DNA of 45,878 bases from Magnetovibrio sp. GTDB lineage: Bacteria; Pseudomonadota; Alphaproteobacteria; Rhodospirillales; Magnetovibrionaceae. A model generated the notes under the pieces. The model saw only the letters and a list, made by a program, of their open reading frames with translations. It was not told where the DNA came from and did not search any database. A program made the position numbers and the translations under genes. Of this stretch, positions 9,364 through 17,436 are shown piece by piece. The stretch lies in contig JAPHSY010000071.1 of the NCBI GenBank assembly GCA_026196495.1, forward strand, positions 1 to 45,878. The letters are read 5' to 3'. Each line of letters opens with the position of its first letter. Within the stretch, counting starts at the first letter, position 1.

Positions 9364-10371
9364 TTATATCAGGGTCGCGGTATCCGCGACGCGTTCTAGA
9401 TAACGTGCCCGCAGCATCATACGCAATGCATCATCTTCGCTGCCGTCTTCAAACTTGGTACGGGTATGCAGCACATTGTTACAGATCAAACCTTGCCCTG
9501 GTTCCATACGATGGCGGAAAATATAGGGTTCACCCGGGCCGCCGTCTTCCAAAAGCTTCGACATAAAATCAACACCACGTTGCGTACCTTCGTCTTCTGC
9601 CCAGATAATATTCCGCTTGCGCGCGGTGTAGCGCATGTAAAGCGAGCCATCAATTTTATTGAGTGAGAATACAGGTCCTGTAACATCGCCACGGTTCACT
9701 GCATCGTCCATATCGTTACCGGGGATTGTCATAGCACGATCACCGCAAAAGCCCGCAACCATGTCTGGATCTTGTTCGCGCATCAATAAATAAGCCATTT
9801 CCGGGTCAAACAGTGCGTTTTCACCACCTTTGCCGCCAGCTTGTCTGACACAATGCAAAATCATGCCACGAATACGTCGTGCTGTCGTGTTGTAGTAACC
9901 GTCCGTATGCCAGCTTATGGCGCGGCTGGTGTAAGGAATATACATCTTACGTCCCTGCTCCAGACGCTCTTCACCTGCAGCGACATGTAAAGGTGTGATG
10001 GCATCTTCATCCGCGTAAGGATTCTGATCCAAATGATCCAATCCGAAATGATGGCCGAATGCCTGTACGGACTCTTTTGATTGTTCCACATCCGCAATAG
10101 CTGGCCCTACATAAATAGCCATACCCGCACGACGGACACGATCGCGAATCGCCTTAAGCTCAGAACTTGTTGGATTTTTGGTATCTTTGACCTCAACAAC
10201 CAATTCATTAGCGGTTTGCGGGAAATTGGCTAATTTTGCATCCCGCCAACGCAAATAACCATCTGAATTATTCAATGAAAACAAGCTATTAACATTATCT
10301 TCTAATTTAAGTGACATCGCGTTTTGTAAAAACTCTTGATGTTGGTGAGGTTCAGCATACATATGGCTCAT
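9364..10371 (-). CDS. TauD/TfdA-family Fe(II)/2-oxoglutarate dioxygenase
   Basis: A 335-residue non-heme iron oxygenase. The iron triad is readable: H155 and D157 in SWHTDGYYN and the distal H302 in NNVLHTRTKF. A following arginine in ALRMMLRARYL would bind 2-oxoglutarate. The family hydroxylates small substrates such as taurine, sulfonates, 2,4-D or gamma-butyrobetaine. The substrate here is unknown, and no tauABC transport genes accompany it. AGGAAG lies 8 nt before the ATG. It is divergent from the dsr operon across a 466-bp gap and probably co-transcribed with the 72-residue gene downstream. Its position beside a sulfur-oxidation locus makes a sulfonate substrate attractive, but that is only inference. 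Confidence 0.88.
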   Translation of the reverse strand: MSHMYAEPHQHQEFLQNAMSLKLEDNVNSLFSLNNSDGYLRWRDAKLANFPQTANELVVEVKDTKNPTSSELKAIRDRVRRAGMAIYVGPAIADVEQSKESVQAFGHHFGLDHLDQNPYADEDAITPLHVAAGEERLEQGRKMYIPYTSRAISWHTDGYYNTTARRIRGMILHCVRQAGGKGGENALFDPEMAYLLMREQDPDMVAGFCGDRAMTIPGNDMDDAVNRGDVTGPVFSLNKIDGSLYMRYTARKRNIIWAEDEGTQRGVDFMSKLLEDGGPGEPYIFRHRMEPGQGLICNNVLHTRTKFEDGSEDDALRMMLRARYLERVADTATLI

Positions 10372-10519
10372 CCACGGCTTCCTACACGTTTTTTATTATT
10401 TTCAATTTCATCAGCACACTATAGCTTAAAATACCGCTTTTTAACAGTTCTATAACGTAATTCTAATCTATTGAAATATAATAAAAAGCAAGAATTGGTG
10501 CAATGCAGCACATTTCGTG

Positions 10520-10548
10520 TTGGACATATTAGATTGACGTAATATAAA
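10520..10548 (+). promoter_or_regulatory. Candidate promoter of the dsr operon
   Basis: TTGGAC (10520-10525) and TATAAA (10543-10548) are exactly 17 bp apart. The -10 is close to sigma70 consensus and the -35 is weaker, as is common for activated promoters. Transcription would start near 10555. Confidence 0.35.
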
Positions 10549-10758
10549 ATCTGGCCAAAATAAGAACCAGACGCATGGCAACATGCACACGCACATACAG
10601 GCGTATAACTGTGTGGCGTGAATAACGAAATTAACAGGCAGTGGCTGTAAAGGGATCATCCCTACTAGCTCAACCGCTAACAGACACGTCCTGATGTGTC
10701 TCGAGAGGCACACAGTTTTTTGGCTGGCAATCCAGCTAGAAACGGGGGGACCTCGTAA

Positions 10759-10791
10759 GCTCCTGGTGGTTCAGGAGCGGGGACCTTTTTT
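10759..10791 (+). terminator. Terminator-like hairpin in the dsrA leader (possible attenuator)
   Basis: GCTCCTG (10759-10765) pairs perfectly with CAGGAGC (10772-10778) across a 6-nt loop, followed by GGGGACC and a T6 run at 10786-10791. It lies only 47 nt before the dsrA start codon, so it would stop transcription entering the operon unless bypassed. Confidence 0.55.
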
Positions 10792-10837
10792 GTGTCCTTT
10801 TGGGAAAGAATGAACTCTGCGGAGGTAATGAATACAA

Positions 10838-12091
10838 ATGTCGACAAAAAAACCAGACACTCCTCTACTTGACCAGCTCGAAGACGGCCCGTGGCCGAGC
10901 TTTGTCACAGGCCTTAAACGCCTTGCTAACGATGAGGGCAAACAATACGCCCCCGTCATGAAAAGCTTGCTTGGTCAACTTGAGCACTCATACGAAACCC
11001 GTAAGGGCTATTGGAAAGGCGGCACCGTTGGTGTTCGTGGTTATGGCGCTGGCGTCATCCCTCGCTTCTCCGAAGTTGCTGACAAGTTCGATGAGAGCAA
11101 AGAATTTCACACCATCCGTATTATGCCGCCTGCTGGCTTCCATTACGACACGGGCACCTTGCGCCAGATGTGTGACATCTGGGAAAAATACGGTTCTGGC
11201 CTTATCTGTGCACACGGTCAATCTGGTGACATCATGTTCCAAGGTTGCTCCTCCGACAACGTTCAGCCTTGCTTTGACGAGCTCAACGAATTGGGCTTTG
11301 ACATGGGTGGCGCTGGTGCTGGTGTGCGGACCTCCATGAGCTGTGTTGGCGCAGCACGTTGTGAACAATCATGTTACGACGAAGCCCGCGCAATGCGCGA
11401 AGTCGTCAACAACATGCTGGACGACATGCACCGCCCGAGCTTGCCTTACAAATTTAAAACCAAGTTCTCTGGCTGCCCGAACGATTGCACGAACGCTGTT
11501 CACCGTGCTGACTTCGCAGTTATCGGTACCTGGGCTGACGATATCAAAGTCAACCAAGACGAAATCAAAGCCAAAGTTGCAGAACTGGGCCGCAAAGGTT
11601 TCAACGATCAAGTTGTTAACATGTGCCCGACCCGTGCATTGTCTTTGAACGATGACGACACCTTGGACATCGACAATGAAAGCTGTGTGCGTTGCATGCA
11701 CTGCATCAACGTTTGCACCAAAGCCCTGTCACCTGGTGACAAGCGCGGTGTTTCCATCCTCGTCGGTGGTAAGCGTACGCTGAAAATCGGTGACTTGATG
11801 GGTACTGTGATCGTTCCGTTCCACAAAATGGATGACGACGACGATTACGAATGGCTCGTTGAACTGACTGAAGAAGTTCTCGAATTCTTCGCTGAAAACG
11901 CTCTCGAGCACGAGCGTGTAGGTGAAATGATCGAACGTATCGGTCTGATGAACTTCCTCGACGGCCTCGAAATCGAAGTAGATCCGAACATGATCAGCCA
12001 TCCGCGTACCAGCTCTTACATCCGTATGGATACCTGGGACGAAGAAGTTGAGAAGTGGAATGCCCGTAAGGGTTCTGCGGCTGCTGAATAA
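10838..12091 (+). CDS. dsrA: Dissimilatory sulfite reductase alpha subunit, reverse type
   Basis: A 417-residue subunit of the cytoplasmic siroheme enzyme that, in sulfur oxidisers, oxidises DsrC-bound sulfur to sulfite. The coupled siroheme/[4Fe-4S] ligands are visible as C169-x5-C175 (CVGAARC) and C213-x3-C217 (SGCPNDC). An inserted ferredoxin domain follows, with C263 and C283-x2-C-x2-C-x3-C293. GGAGGT lies 11 nt before the ATG. The gene heads a long operon, and the presence of dsrEFH and dsrL downstream indicates oxidative function. Expression is probably controlled through the structured leader. The 88-94 nt gap to dsrB holds a hairpin. Confidence 0.98.
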   Translation: MSTKKPDTPLLDQLEDGPWPSFVTGLKRLANDEGKQYAPVMKSLLGQLEHSYETRKGYWKGGTVGVRGYGAGVIPRFSEVADKFDESKEFHTIRIMPPAGFHYDTGTLRQMCDIWEKYGSGLICAHGQSGDIMFQGCSSDNVQPCFDELNELGFDMGGAGAGVRTSMSCVGAARCEQSCYDEARAMREVVNNMLDDMHRPSLPYKFKTKFSGCPNDCTNAVHRADFAVIGTWADDIKVNQDEIKAKVAELGRKGFNDQVVNMCPTRALSLNDDDTLDIDNESCVRCMHCINVCTKALSPGDKRGVSILVGGKRTLKIGDLMGTVIVPFHKMDDDDDYEWLVELTEEVLEFFAENALEHERVGEMIERIGLMNFLDGLEIEVDPNMISHPRTSSYIRMDTWDEEVEKWNARKGSAAAE

Positions 12092-12120
12092 GCCGCTCTC
12101 ACGGATCATTGGTAACAAAC

Positions 12121-12153
12121 CCCGCTGGGCTGCTTAACCGGCATCCCGGCGGG
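12121..12153 (+). other. Intercistronic hairpin dsrA-dsrB
   Basis: CCCGCTGGG (12121-12129) pairs with CCCGGCGGG (12145-12153) with one G-U pair. There is no T run after it, so mRNA stabilisation or processing is more likely than termination. Confidence 0.5.
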
Positions 12154-12185
12154 CGTCGAAAGACAAAAGAATTTGGAGAATGAAT

Positions 12186-13268
12186 ATGAGTGAGGGACAA
12201 GAAGCCCCGCGTATGCCAGAAGAGAGCGGTGTTCCAGATGCAATGGACTACATGCACCCGCTTCTGAAAAAGAGCTATGGTAACTGGGATTGGCATGACC
12301 GTCCTCGTCCGGGTGTTCTGCATCACGTTGCTAAAGACGGCAACGAAGTTTGGACCGTAAAAGCTGGTACGTCTCGTCAAATGGACGTCTACACCATCCG
12401 TAAGCTGTGTGACATTGCCGACGAAATGGCAGGCGGTCACGTTCGCTTCACCAGCCGTTCCAACATCGAATACATGGTCGACAACGCTGCTGCAGTTGAT
12501 CCGCTGATCGAGCGCCTGGAAGGCGAAGGCTTCCCAGTCGGTGGTACGGGTAACTCAGTGTCGATGATTTCGCACACCCAAGGTTGGTTGCACTGTGACA
12601 TTCCAGGTACGGACGCATCCGGCGTTGTGAAATCTCTGATGGATCGAATTCACGGCGAATTCACAGTCGAAGAAATGCCGAACCGTGTGAAGATCACGAC
12701 CTCTTGCTGCCAAATTAACTGTGGTGGTCAAGGCGACATCGCGATCAACATTCAGCACACCAAGCCACCGATCATCAACCACGATCTGGTGTCCAACATG
12801 TGCGAACGTCCGGCTGTTGTTGCACGTTGCCCGGTTGCGGCTATTCGCCCTGCCCTGGTTAACGGCAAGCCGACTTTGGAAGTTGACGAAAAGAAATGTG
12901 TTTGCTGTGGTGCGTGCTTCCCGCCGTGCCCACCGATGCAAATCAACGACCCAGAAAACTCTAAAATTGCTATCTGGGTTGGTGGCAAGCACTCTTCTAC
13001 GCGTACCAAACCTTCCTTCCACAAACTTGTGGCTGCAGGCATCCCGAACAACGCACCGCGTTGGCCGGAAGCTGGGGATATCGTTATGAAAATCCTCGCT
13101 GCTTATAAAGAAGGCGGTCGTCCTTGGGAACGCATGAGCGAATGGATCGATCGTATCGGTTGGCCGAAGTTCTTCGAAGTAACTGGCTTGCCGTTCACCA
13201 AATTCCACGTTGATGATTGGCGTGGTGCACGTAGTTCGCTTAACGCTTCTACGCACCTCCATCTCTAA
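12186..13268 (+). CDS. dsrB: Dissimilatory sulfite reductase beta subunit
   Basis: About 360 residues; it pairs with DsrA in the alpha2beta2 enzyme. Cofactor ligands are visible in GWLHCD (about C137) and TTSCCQINCGG (about C174, C175 and C179). The ferredoxin insert has CVCCGACFPPCPP near 238-248. The ATG at 12186 is chosen because GGAG (12175-12178) is 7 nt upstream. The in-frame ATG at 12180 is only 1 nt from that site and cannot use it. The gene is followed by a very stable UUCG-looped hairpin before dsrE. Confidence 0.98.
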   Translation: MSEGQEAPRMPEESGVPDAMDYMHPLLKKSYGNWDWHDRPRPGVLHHVAKDGNEVWTVKAGTSRQMDVYTIRKLCDIADEMAGGHVRFTSRSNIEYMVDNAAAVDPLIERLEGEGFPVGGTGNSVSMISHTQGWLHCDIPGTDASGVVKSLMDRIHGEFTVEEMPNRVKITTSCCQINCGGQGDIAINIQHTKPPIINHDLVSNMCERPAVVARCPVAAIRPALVNGKPTLEVDEKKCVCCGACFPPCPPMQINDPENSKIAIWVGGKHSSTRTKPSFHKLVAAGIPNNAPRWPEAGDIVMKILAAYKEGGRPWERMSEWIDRIGWPKFFEVTGLPFTKFHVDDWRGARSSLNASTHLHL

Positions 13269-13280
13269 GGGATACGGTAT

Positions 13281-13317
13281 TTCTTGTGGGGGTGGTTTCG
13301 ACCACCCCCTCGAAGAA
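13281..13317 (+). other. UUCG-tetraloop hairpin between dsrB and dsrE
   Basis: GGGGGTGGT (13288-13296), loop TTCG, ACCACCCCC (13301-13309) is a perfect 9-bp stem. It is extended by TTCTT/AAGAA (13281-13285 with 13313-13317) across a small internal loop. There is no T run. It probably protects the upstream dsrAB message from 3' exonucleases. Confidence 0.6.
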
Positions 13318-13333
13318 CTAAGGATTTGTTTTT

Positions 13334-13693
13334 ATGAAATTCGGTATTTTAATTAACGAAGGACCCTTCACGCACCAGGCGTCCGATACGGCTTATCATT
13401 TCACCAAAGCTGCGTTGGAAAAAGGCCATGATGTGCCGCGCGTGTTCTTCTATTACGACGGTGTTAATAACGCCAACAAGCTTTCAGAGCCGCAAGCAGA
13501 TGACCGTAACTTGGTCAAATTGTGGGGCGATCTGGCCGCAGAAAAGAACGTTGATCTGGTGGTATGTGTTGCTGCTGGTATGCGTCGCGGTATTAAAGAC
13601 GAAAACTTAGCCGACGGCTTCCGCATTTCTGGCCTGGGCCAGTTGGTTGAAGCCGGCATGGGCTGTGATCGTCTCATGATGTTTGGAGATTGA
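13334..13693 (+). CDS. dsrE: Sulfurtransferase subunit DsrE
   Basis: A 119-residue subunit of the DsrE2F2H2 sulfur-relay hexamer, which passes persulfide sulfur to DsrC. The active cysteine is C78 in LVVCVAAGMRRG, matching the essential DsrE cysteine of sulfur oxidisers. It is homologous to the tRNA-thiolation protein TusD but sits among dsr genes, which marks the oxidative pathway. The gap to dsrF is 4 nt. Confidence 0.97.
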   Translation: MKFGILINEGPFTHQASDTAYHFTKAALEKGHDVPRVFFYYDGVNNANKLSEPQADDRNLVKLWGDLAAEKNVDLVVCVAAGMRRGIKDENLADGFRISGLGQLVEAGMGCDRLMMFGD

Positions 13694-13697
13694 TCCC

Positions 13698-14120
13698 ATG
13701 GCTGAATATGAATTCGATACTGAAGGCGTAAAAAAGACCTTCACCTTCATGAACCGCAAGGCGCCTTACGGTACTGTCTACGCTCTCGAAGTGCTGGAAA
13801 CGGTTCTGATCTCTGCAGCGTTCGAACAGCACGCCAACATCGTTTTTGCTGACGATGGCGTCTATCAGCTCAAAGCTGGTCACGACACTGCTGACATCGG
13901 CATGAAAAACTTCTCGCCCACCTTTGGCATCATCGAAATGGAAAAAGAAGATGCTGATGAGGACGAAGATATTGATATGAACTGGCGCATCATCGTTGAA
14001 AAAGAATCTATGGAAGCCCGTGGGTTGACCGAAGATGATTTCAAAGTCGACGTTGAAGTGATCGCCGCAGCAGAACTGGCCGACATCATTGACGCATCCG
14101 ATTGCGTCATCGGTGGCTAA
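13698..14120 (+). CDS. dsrF: Sulfurtransferase subunit DsrF
   Basis: A 140-residue partner of DsrE and DsrH, related to TusC. Recognised by the KAPYGT-YALE-LE region near the N-terminus, by length and by its place between dsrE and dsrH. An acidic run (about residues 83-97) lies near the middle. The ATG at 13698 follows the dsrE stop by 4 nt, with TTGGAG 9 nt upstream. An upstream TTG reading would overlap dsrE and is unnecessary. Confidence 0.95.
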   Translation: MAEYEFDTEGVKKTFTFMNRKAPYGTVYALEVLETVLISAAFEQHANIVFADDGVYQLKAGHDTADIGMKNFSPTFGIIEMEKEDADEDEDIDMNWRIIVEKESMEARGLTEDDFKVDVEVIAAAELADIIDASDCVIGG

Positions 14121-14137
14121 CGAAGGGATACAGAAAC

Positions 14138-14440
14138 ATGCTTCATACTGTGAACAAATCACCCTTCGAACGTAACTCTCTGGACACTTGCTTGCGTTTG
14201 TCCAAAGAAGGTTCAGCTATTTTGCTGATCGAAGACGGTGTAATTGCCGCCATTAAGGGCACGGCTGAATCATCAAAAATTGAAGGCGCTGTGGCTAACC
14301 GCCCCGTCTATGTATTGGGTCCGGACGTAAAAGCTCGTGGCCTTACCGAAGATCAAGTTATCGATGGCGTAAAAGTCGTAGATTATGATGGCTTCGTGGA
14401 CCTCGCTGAGGAACACGGCGCGCATAACGCTTGGCTCTAA
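14138..14440 (+). CDS. dsrH: Sulfurtransferase subunit DsrH
   Basis: A 100-residue subunit, TusB-like, completing the DsrEFH complex. The conserved cysteine is C18 in LDTCLRL. The tail DLAEEHGAHNAWL is typical of the family. The ATG at 14138 with AAGGGA upstream is chosen over a TTG at 14102 that lies inside dsrF. Confidence 0.95.
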   Translation: MLHTVNKSPFERNSLDTCLRLSKEGSAILLIEDGVIAAIKGTAESSKIEGAVANRPVYVLGPDVKARGLTEDQVIDGVKVVDYDGFVDLAEEHGAHNAWL

Positions 14441-14456
14441 GGTCAACACAATCCGC

Positions 14457-14492
14457 CCCGCTGGTGGGGCTTACACCAAGCCCACTAGCGGG
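14457..14492 (+). other. Intercistronic hairpin dsrH-dsrC
   Basis: CCCGCTGGTGGG (14457-14468) pairs with CCCACTAGCGGG (14481-14492), 12 bp with one G-U, loop of 12 nt. It is not followed by a T run. It may insulate or stabilise the dsrC message. Confidence 0.55.
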
Positions 14493-14546
14493 CGTTACTT
14501 TCCAAATCTATCCCCCAGGAGATTTGGCTAAATAGGAGACTAAACA

Positions 14547-14882
14547 ATGGGTGCATATTCCGTAAACGGTACCGACTTCGAGCACGACGAAGAAGGCTAT
14601 ATCCTCGACGTCAACAACTGGAACGAAGACTTGGCTAAAGTCATCGCCGACGAAGAAGGTCTGGACATGACCGATGAGCACTGGGAAGTGGTTTCTTTCC
14701 TGCGCGAATACTACAACGAATACCAAATCGCTCCGGCTGTTCGTGTTCTGGTTAAAGCCGTGAAGAAAAAATTTGGCAAAGACAAAGGTTCTAACAAATA
14801 CTTGTACGAACTTTTCCCTTACGGTCCTGCTAAACAGGCTTGTAAGGTTGCTGGTCTGCCGAAGCCCACGGGCTGCGTCTAA
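14547..14882 (+). CDS. dsrC: Sulfur carrier protein DsrC
   Basis: A 111-residue sulfur carrier whose C-terminal arm shuttles sulfur between DsrEFH, DsrAB and the DsrMK(JOP) complex. Both redox cysteines are present, C99 in KQACKVAG and the penultimate C110 in PTGCV, so this is a true DsrC rather than a single-cysteine TusE-like paralogue. A TAGGAG ribosome site lies about 8 nt before the ATG. A hairpin precedes the gene and a strong terminator follows it, which would favour abundant DsrC relative to the membrane complex. Confidence 0.98.
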   Translation: MGAYSVNGTDFEHDEEGYILDVNNWNEDLAKVIADEEGLDMTDEHWEVVSFLREYYNEYQIAPAVRVLVKAVKKKFGKDKGSNKYLYELFPYGPAKQACKVAGLPKPTGCV

Positions 14883-14890
14883 GACGTTTT

Positions 14891-14943
14891 GACCTTCGGG
14901 GGGCGGATTATTTCACCGCCCCCCGGAAGTCATCTGTTTTTTT
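14891..14943 (+). terminator. Strong terminator after dsrC
   Basis: GGGGGGCGG pairs perfectly with CCGCCCCCC. Flanking bases 14891-14897 extend the stem to about 16 bp with one mismatch (14891-14930). A T7 run follows at 14937-14943. It lies 8 nt after the dsrC stop and 150 nt before dsrM. Confidence 0.75.
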
Positions 14944-15092
14944 AAAGACTTATTTTTACAAGACAGCACGGGCAATTACGCCTGAACGCTATGGGACTAT
15001 CCAAAGCACGGCCCAAAGCAGAACGCTGTTTAACTGAAGACCGTATTTGTTTTGCACTTTTGCTGACTTTTGACTTTGAGGACTGATACGTA

Positions 15093-15833
15093 ATGTCGAC
15101 CCTGTCGGTGATCTACGCTCTACTCTTCTACGCGGCAGCCGCACTTATGGTGTTGGGCTTGGTGTTTCGCATTAAAACATATGCATCAACACCTACACCG
15201 TTGAAGATCCCTTTAATGCCGGCTCCGCTGACGAAGTCTGGCGCTGCCTTCCGCGTGTTTAAGGAAGTTGCGTTTTTCGAAAGCTTGTTCAAATCCAATC
15301 GCTGGATTTGGATTTTTGCCGTGTTGTTCCACGCTGGTCTGGCTTTGGCCTTGGCACGTCACGTGCGCTACTTCCAAGCTGATGTATGGATGGTGATTAA
15401 ATTGATCCAACCGTTCGGTATCTATGGTGGCCTAGCTATGGTCGCTGGCTTGTTAGGCCTGTGGGGACGTCGTATTGTTCAAGAACGTATTCGCTACATC
15501 TCCGGTCCCTCTGACCATCTGATGTTGGCTTTGTTGGTAGTGATCGGCGTTTCCGGTCTTAATATGAAATTTTTGGCGCACACCGACATCGTTCAAGTCA
15601 AAGCTTTCTTCCTTGGTTTGATGCGTTTCAATATTCAAGAGCTGCCGACCGACGGTCCTTTGCTGATCCACTTGGGTGCTGTTGTACTCCTGATGATCGT
15701 CTTCCCGTTCAGCAAGTTGTTGCATGTTCCGGGTGTTTTCTTTAGCCCGTCGCGCAATCAAGTTGATGATGCACGTGATAAACGCCACTTGGCACCGTGG
15801 GCTGCGCCCATGGATGCTGACCGTGAAGCCTGA
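15093..15833 (+). CDS. dsrM: DsrM, heme b membrane subunit of the DsrMKJOP complex
   Basis: A 246-residue integral membrane protein of the NarI-like type with about five helices. Histidines in the membrane segments (for example FHAGLAL and RHVRYF) are suitable for b-type hemes. It exchanges electrons between the quinone pool and DsrK. GAGGA precedes the ATG. It opens the second half of the operon, downstream of the dsrC terminator, so it may rely on read-through or its own promoter in 14944-15092. DsrK follows 11 nt later. Confidence 0.95.
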   Translation: MSTLSVIYALLFYAAAALMVLGLVFRIKTYASTPTPLKIPLMPAPLTKSGAAFRVFKEVAFFESLFKSNRWIWIFAVLFHAGLALALARHVRYFQADVWMVIKLIQPFGIYGGLAMVAGLLGLWGRRIVQERIRYISGPSDHLMLALLVVIGVSGLNMKFLAHTDIVQVKAFFLGLMRFNIQELPTDGPLLIHLGAVVLLMIVFPFSKLLHVPGVFFSPSRNQVDDARDKRHLAPWAAPMDADREA

Positions 15834-15844
15834 GGAGTTTGATC

Positions 15845-17341
15845 GTGGCTGACCAAAAATTTGAAACCCCAGCGTTACGCGAGTTCAGAGAAAATCCCGC
15901 CATCCAAAAAGACTCGATGGCTCACTCTCAACCGTTTATCGCCAAACCTGAACATAATGAGCCTTTGGGCTTTCCGGGCGAACTCGTCGATAACTGGGAA
16001 GAAAAAGCCGTTGCCAAATTGGGTGACTTGCTGGAAAAGAACCGTGCCCTGCGTGTGTACTTGGACAGCTGCGTCAAATGCGGTGCCTGCACCGATAAGT
16101 GCCATTACTTCTTAGGCACCGGTGATCCCAAAAACATGCCGGTCGCACGTCAAGATTTGCTGCGTTCACTCTATCGTCGTCACTTCACCTTGGCTGGTAA
16201 AATTGCACCAGGCCTGGTTGGCGCGAAAGACATGGACAAGGAAATGCTGGACGACTGGTACAAGTATTTCCACCAGTGTTCACAGTGCCGTCGTTGTTCA
16301 GTGTTCTGCCCTTATGGCATCGACACCGCTGAAATCTCCATGGCTGCACGCGATATCATGGACCACATCGGTGTTGGTCAAAAATACTCCAACGAAATTT
16401 TGGCCAAGGTTCACGTCATCGGCAACAACTTGGGTCTGCCTGAGCCTGCTCTGGCTGATACCCTGGAAGGTCTTGAAGAAGACGTGCTGGAAGATGATGA
16501 AGTGGAAGTTAAATTCCCACTTGATCAACACGGTGCCGATGTATTGTTGGTCACCCCATCGGCTGACTTCTTTGCTGAGCCTCACGTGGATGGTTTGATT
16601 GGCTACGCCAAAGTCTTCCACCAAGCTGGTATCAACTGGACTTTGTCGTCTCAAGCTTCTGAAGCTGCAAACTTCGCCATGTTCATTGGTTCTTACGAAC
16701 AAATGCACAAAGTTGCCAACCGCATCCGCAAAGCTGCGTTGGATCTGGGCGTTAAGCGTATCGTCTTCGGTGAATGTGGTCACGCTTGGCGCGTCGCCTA
16801 TTCGTTCTTGAACACCTTGGCTGGTCCTTGGGACTTCTTGGATCCGAACTATCCGGTTCCCCAACACATTCTGGAAGTGACCCATGGTTTGATTAAGTCA
16901 GGTGGCATTGTTCTCGACGCGGAAGCGAACGATGACAAGGTTTTGACATTCCATGACAGCTGCAACGTAGCCCGCGCATCGCGCATGGGTGACATGGAAG
17001 GCGGTCAATTTATCATCCCACGCGAAGTCATCAAGGCATCGTGTAACAACTACGTCGACATGGATCCGCAAACGATCCACGAAAAGACCTTCTGCTGCGG
17101 TGGCGGCGGTGGTCTGCTGACCGACGATTTGATGGAGCTGCGTGTTAAAGGTGCGCTTCCACGTATGGAAGCCTTACAGGACGTGGTTGATAATCACGGC
17201 GTCACACACTTGGCTGCAATTTGCGCCATCTGTAAGAGCCAATTCAGCAAGGTGATGCCATATTACGGTTTCTCCATGGATATGATTGTAAGCGTGCATC
17301 AACTGGTCGGTGAAGCGATTCAGTTGGGCGCTAAGGAATAA
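15845..17341 (+). CDS. dsrK: DsrK, HdrD-like iron-sulfur subunit
   Basis: About 498 residues. Two ferredoxin-type motifs are visible: CVKCGACTDKC (about 76-86) and CSQCRRCSVFC (about 145-155). Two CCG-type motifs follow, HDSCN near 377 and FCCGGGGG near 417, expected to bind the special cubane seen in HdrB/HdrD-like proteins. It is thought to react with the DsrC trisulfide/disulfide on the cytoplasmic side. The GTG at 15845 is chosen with GGAG 7 nt upstream; a TTG at 15839 lies too close to that site. It is tightly coupled to dsrM. Confidence 0.96.
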   Translation: MADQKFETPALREFRENPAIQKDSMAHSQPFIAKPEHNEPLGFPGELVDNWEEKAVAKLGDLLEKNRALRVYLDSCVKCGACTDKCHYFLGTGDPKNMPVARQDLLRSLYRRHFTLAGKIAPGLVGAKDMDKEMLDDWYKYFHQCSQCRRCSVFCPYGIDTAEISMAARDIMDHIGVGQKYSNEILAKVHVIGNNLGLPEPALADTLEGLEEDVLEDDEVEVKFPLDQHGADVLLVTPSADFFAEPHVDGLIGYAKVFHQAGINWTLSSQASEAANFAMFIGSYEQMHKVANRIRKAALDLGVKRIVFGECGHAWRVAYSFLNTLAGPWDFLDPNYPVPQHILEVTHGLIKSGGIVLDAEANDDKVLTFHDSCNVARASRMGDMEGGQFIIPREVIKASCNNYVDMDPQTIHEKTFCCGGGGGLLTDDLMELRVKGALPRMEALQDVVDNHGVTHLAAICAICKSQFSKVMPYYGFSMDMIVSVHQLVGEAIQLGAKE

Positions 17342-17436
17342 ACAAGTGGGCAAGACGGGATTACCCGCCGCCTCCTGAAAAAGACAGGGCAATTCACAGA
17401 GGGGCAAAAGCCCCCTTGCGAGGAAGGAAGAAAAAA

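Larger units (their letters stand above)
10372..10837 (+). other. dsr upstream region and structured leader
   Basis: This 466-bp divergent gap carries, on the plus strand, a candidate promoter (10520-10548) and then a leader of about 280 nt rich in dyads: AGGGAT-C-ATCCCT (10651-10663), AGACAC-N8-GTGTCT (10682-10701), GCTGG-CAAT/CCAGC (10723-10736, after a T6 run), and the terminator-like hairpin at 10759-10791. A GGAGGT ribosome site at 10821-10826 precedes dsrA. No protein-coding frame in it is convincing. Confidence 0.55.

Noticed and set aside
10631-10680. Sequence resembling part of a cobalamin-riboswitch element on the minus strand
   Set aside because: Only a short CCACTG-like match. 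The other conserved boxes are absent, and it faces away from dsr.
10468-10713. 81-codon minus-strand frame in the dsr upstream region
   Set aside because: Cysteine-rich random-looking product over the promoter and leader. No ribosome site.
10681-10720. CTGATG plus stem in the dsr leader, reminiscent of a hammerhead ribozyme core
   Set aside because: The GAAA core half and a cleavage triplet in the right places are missing.
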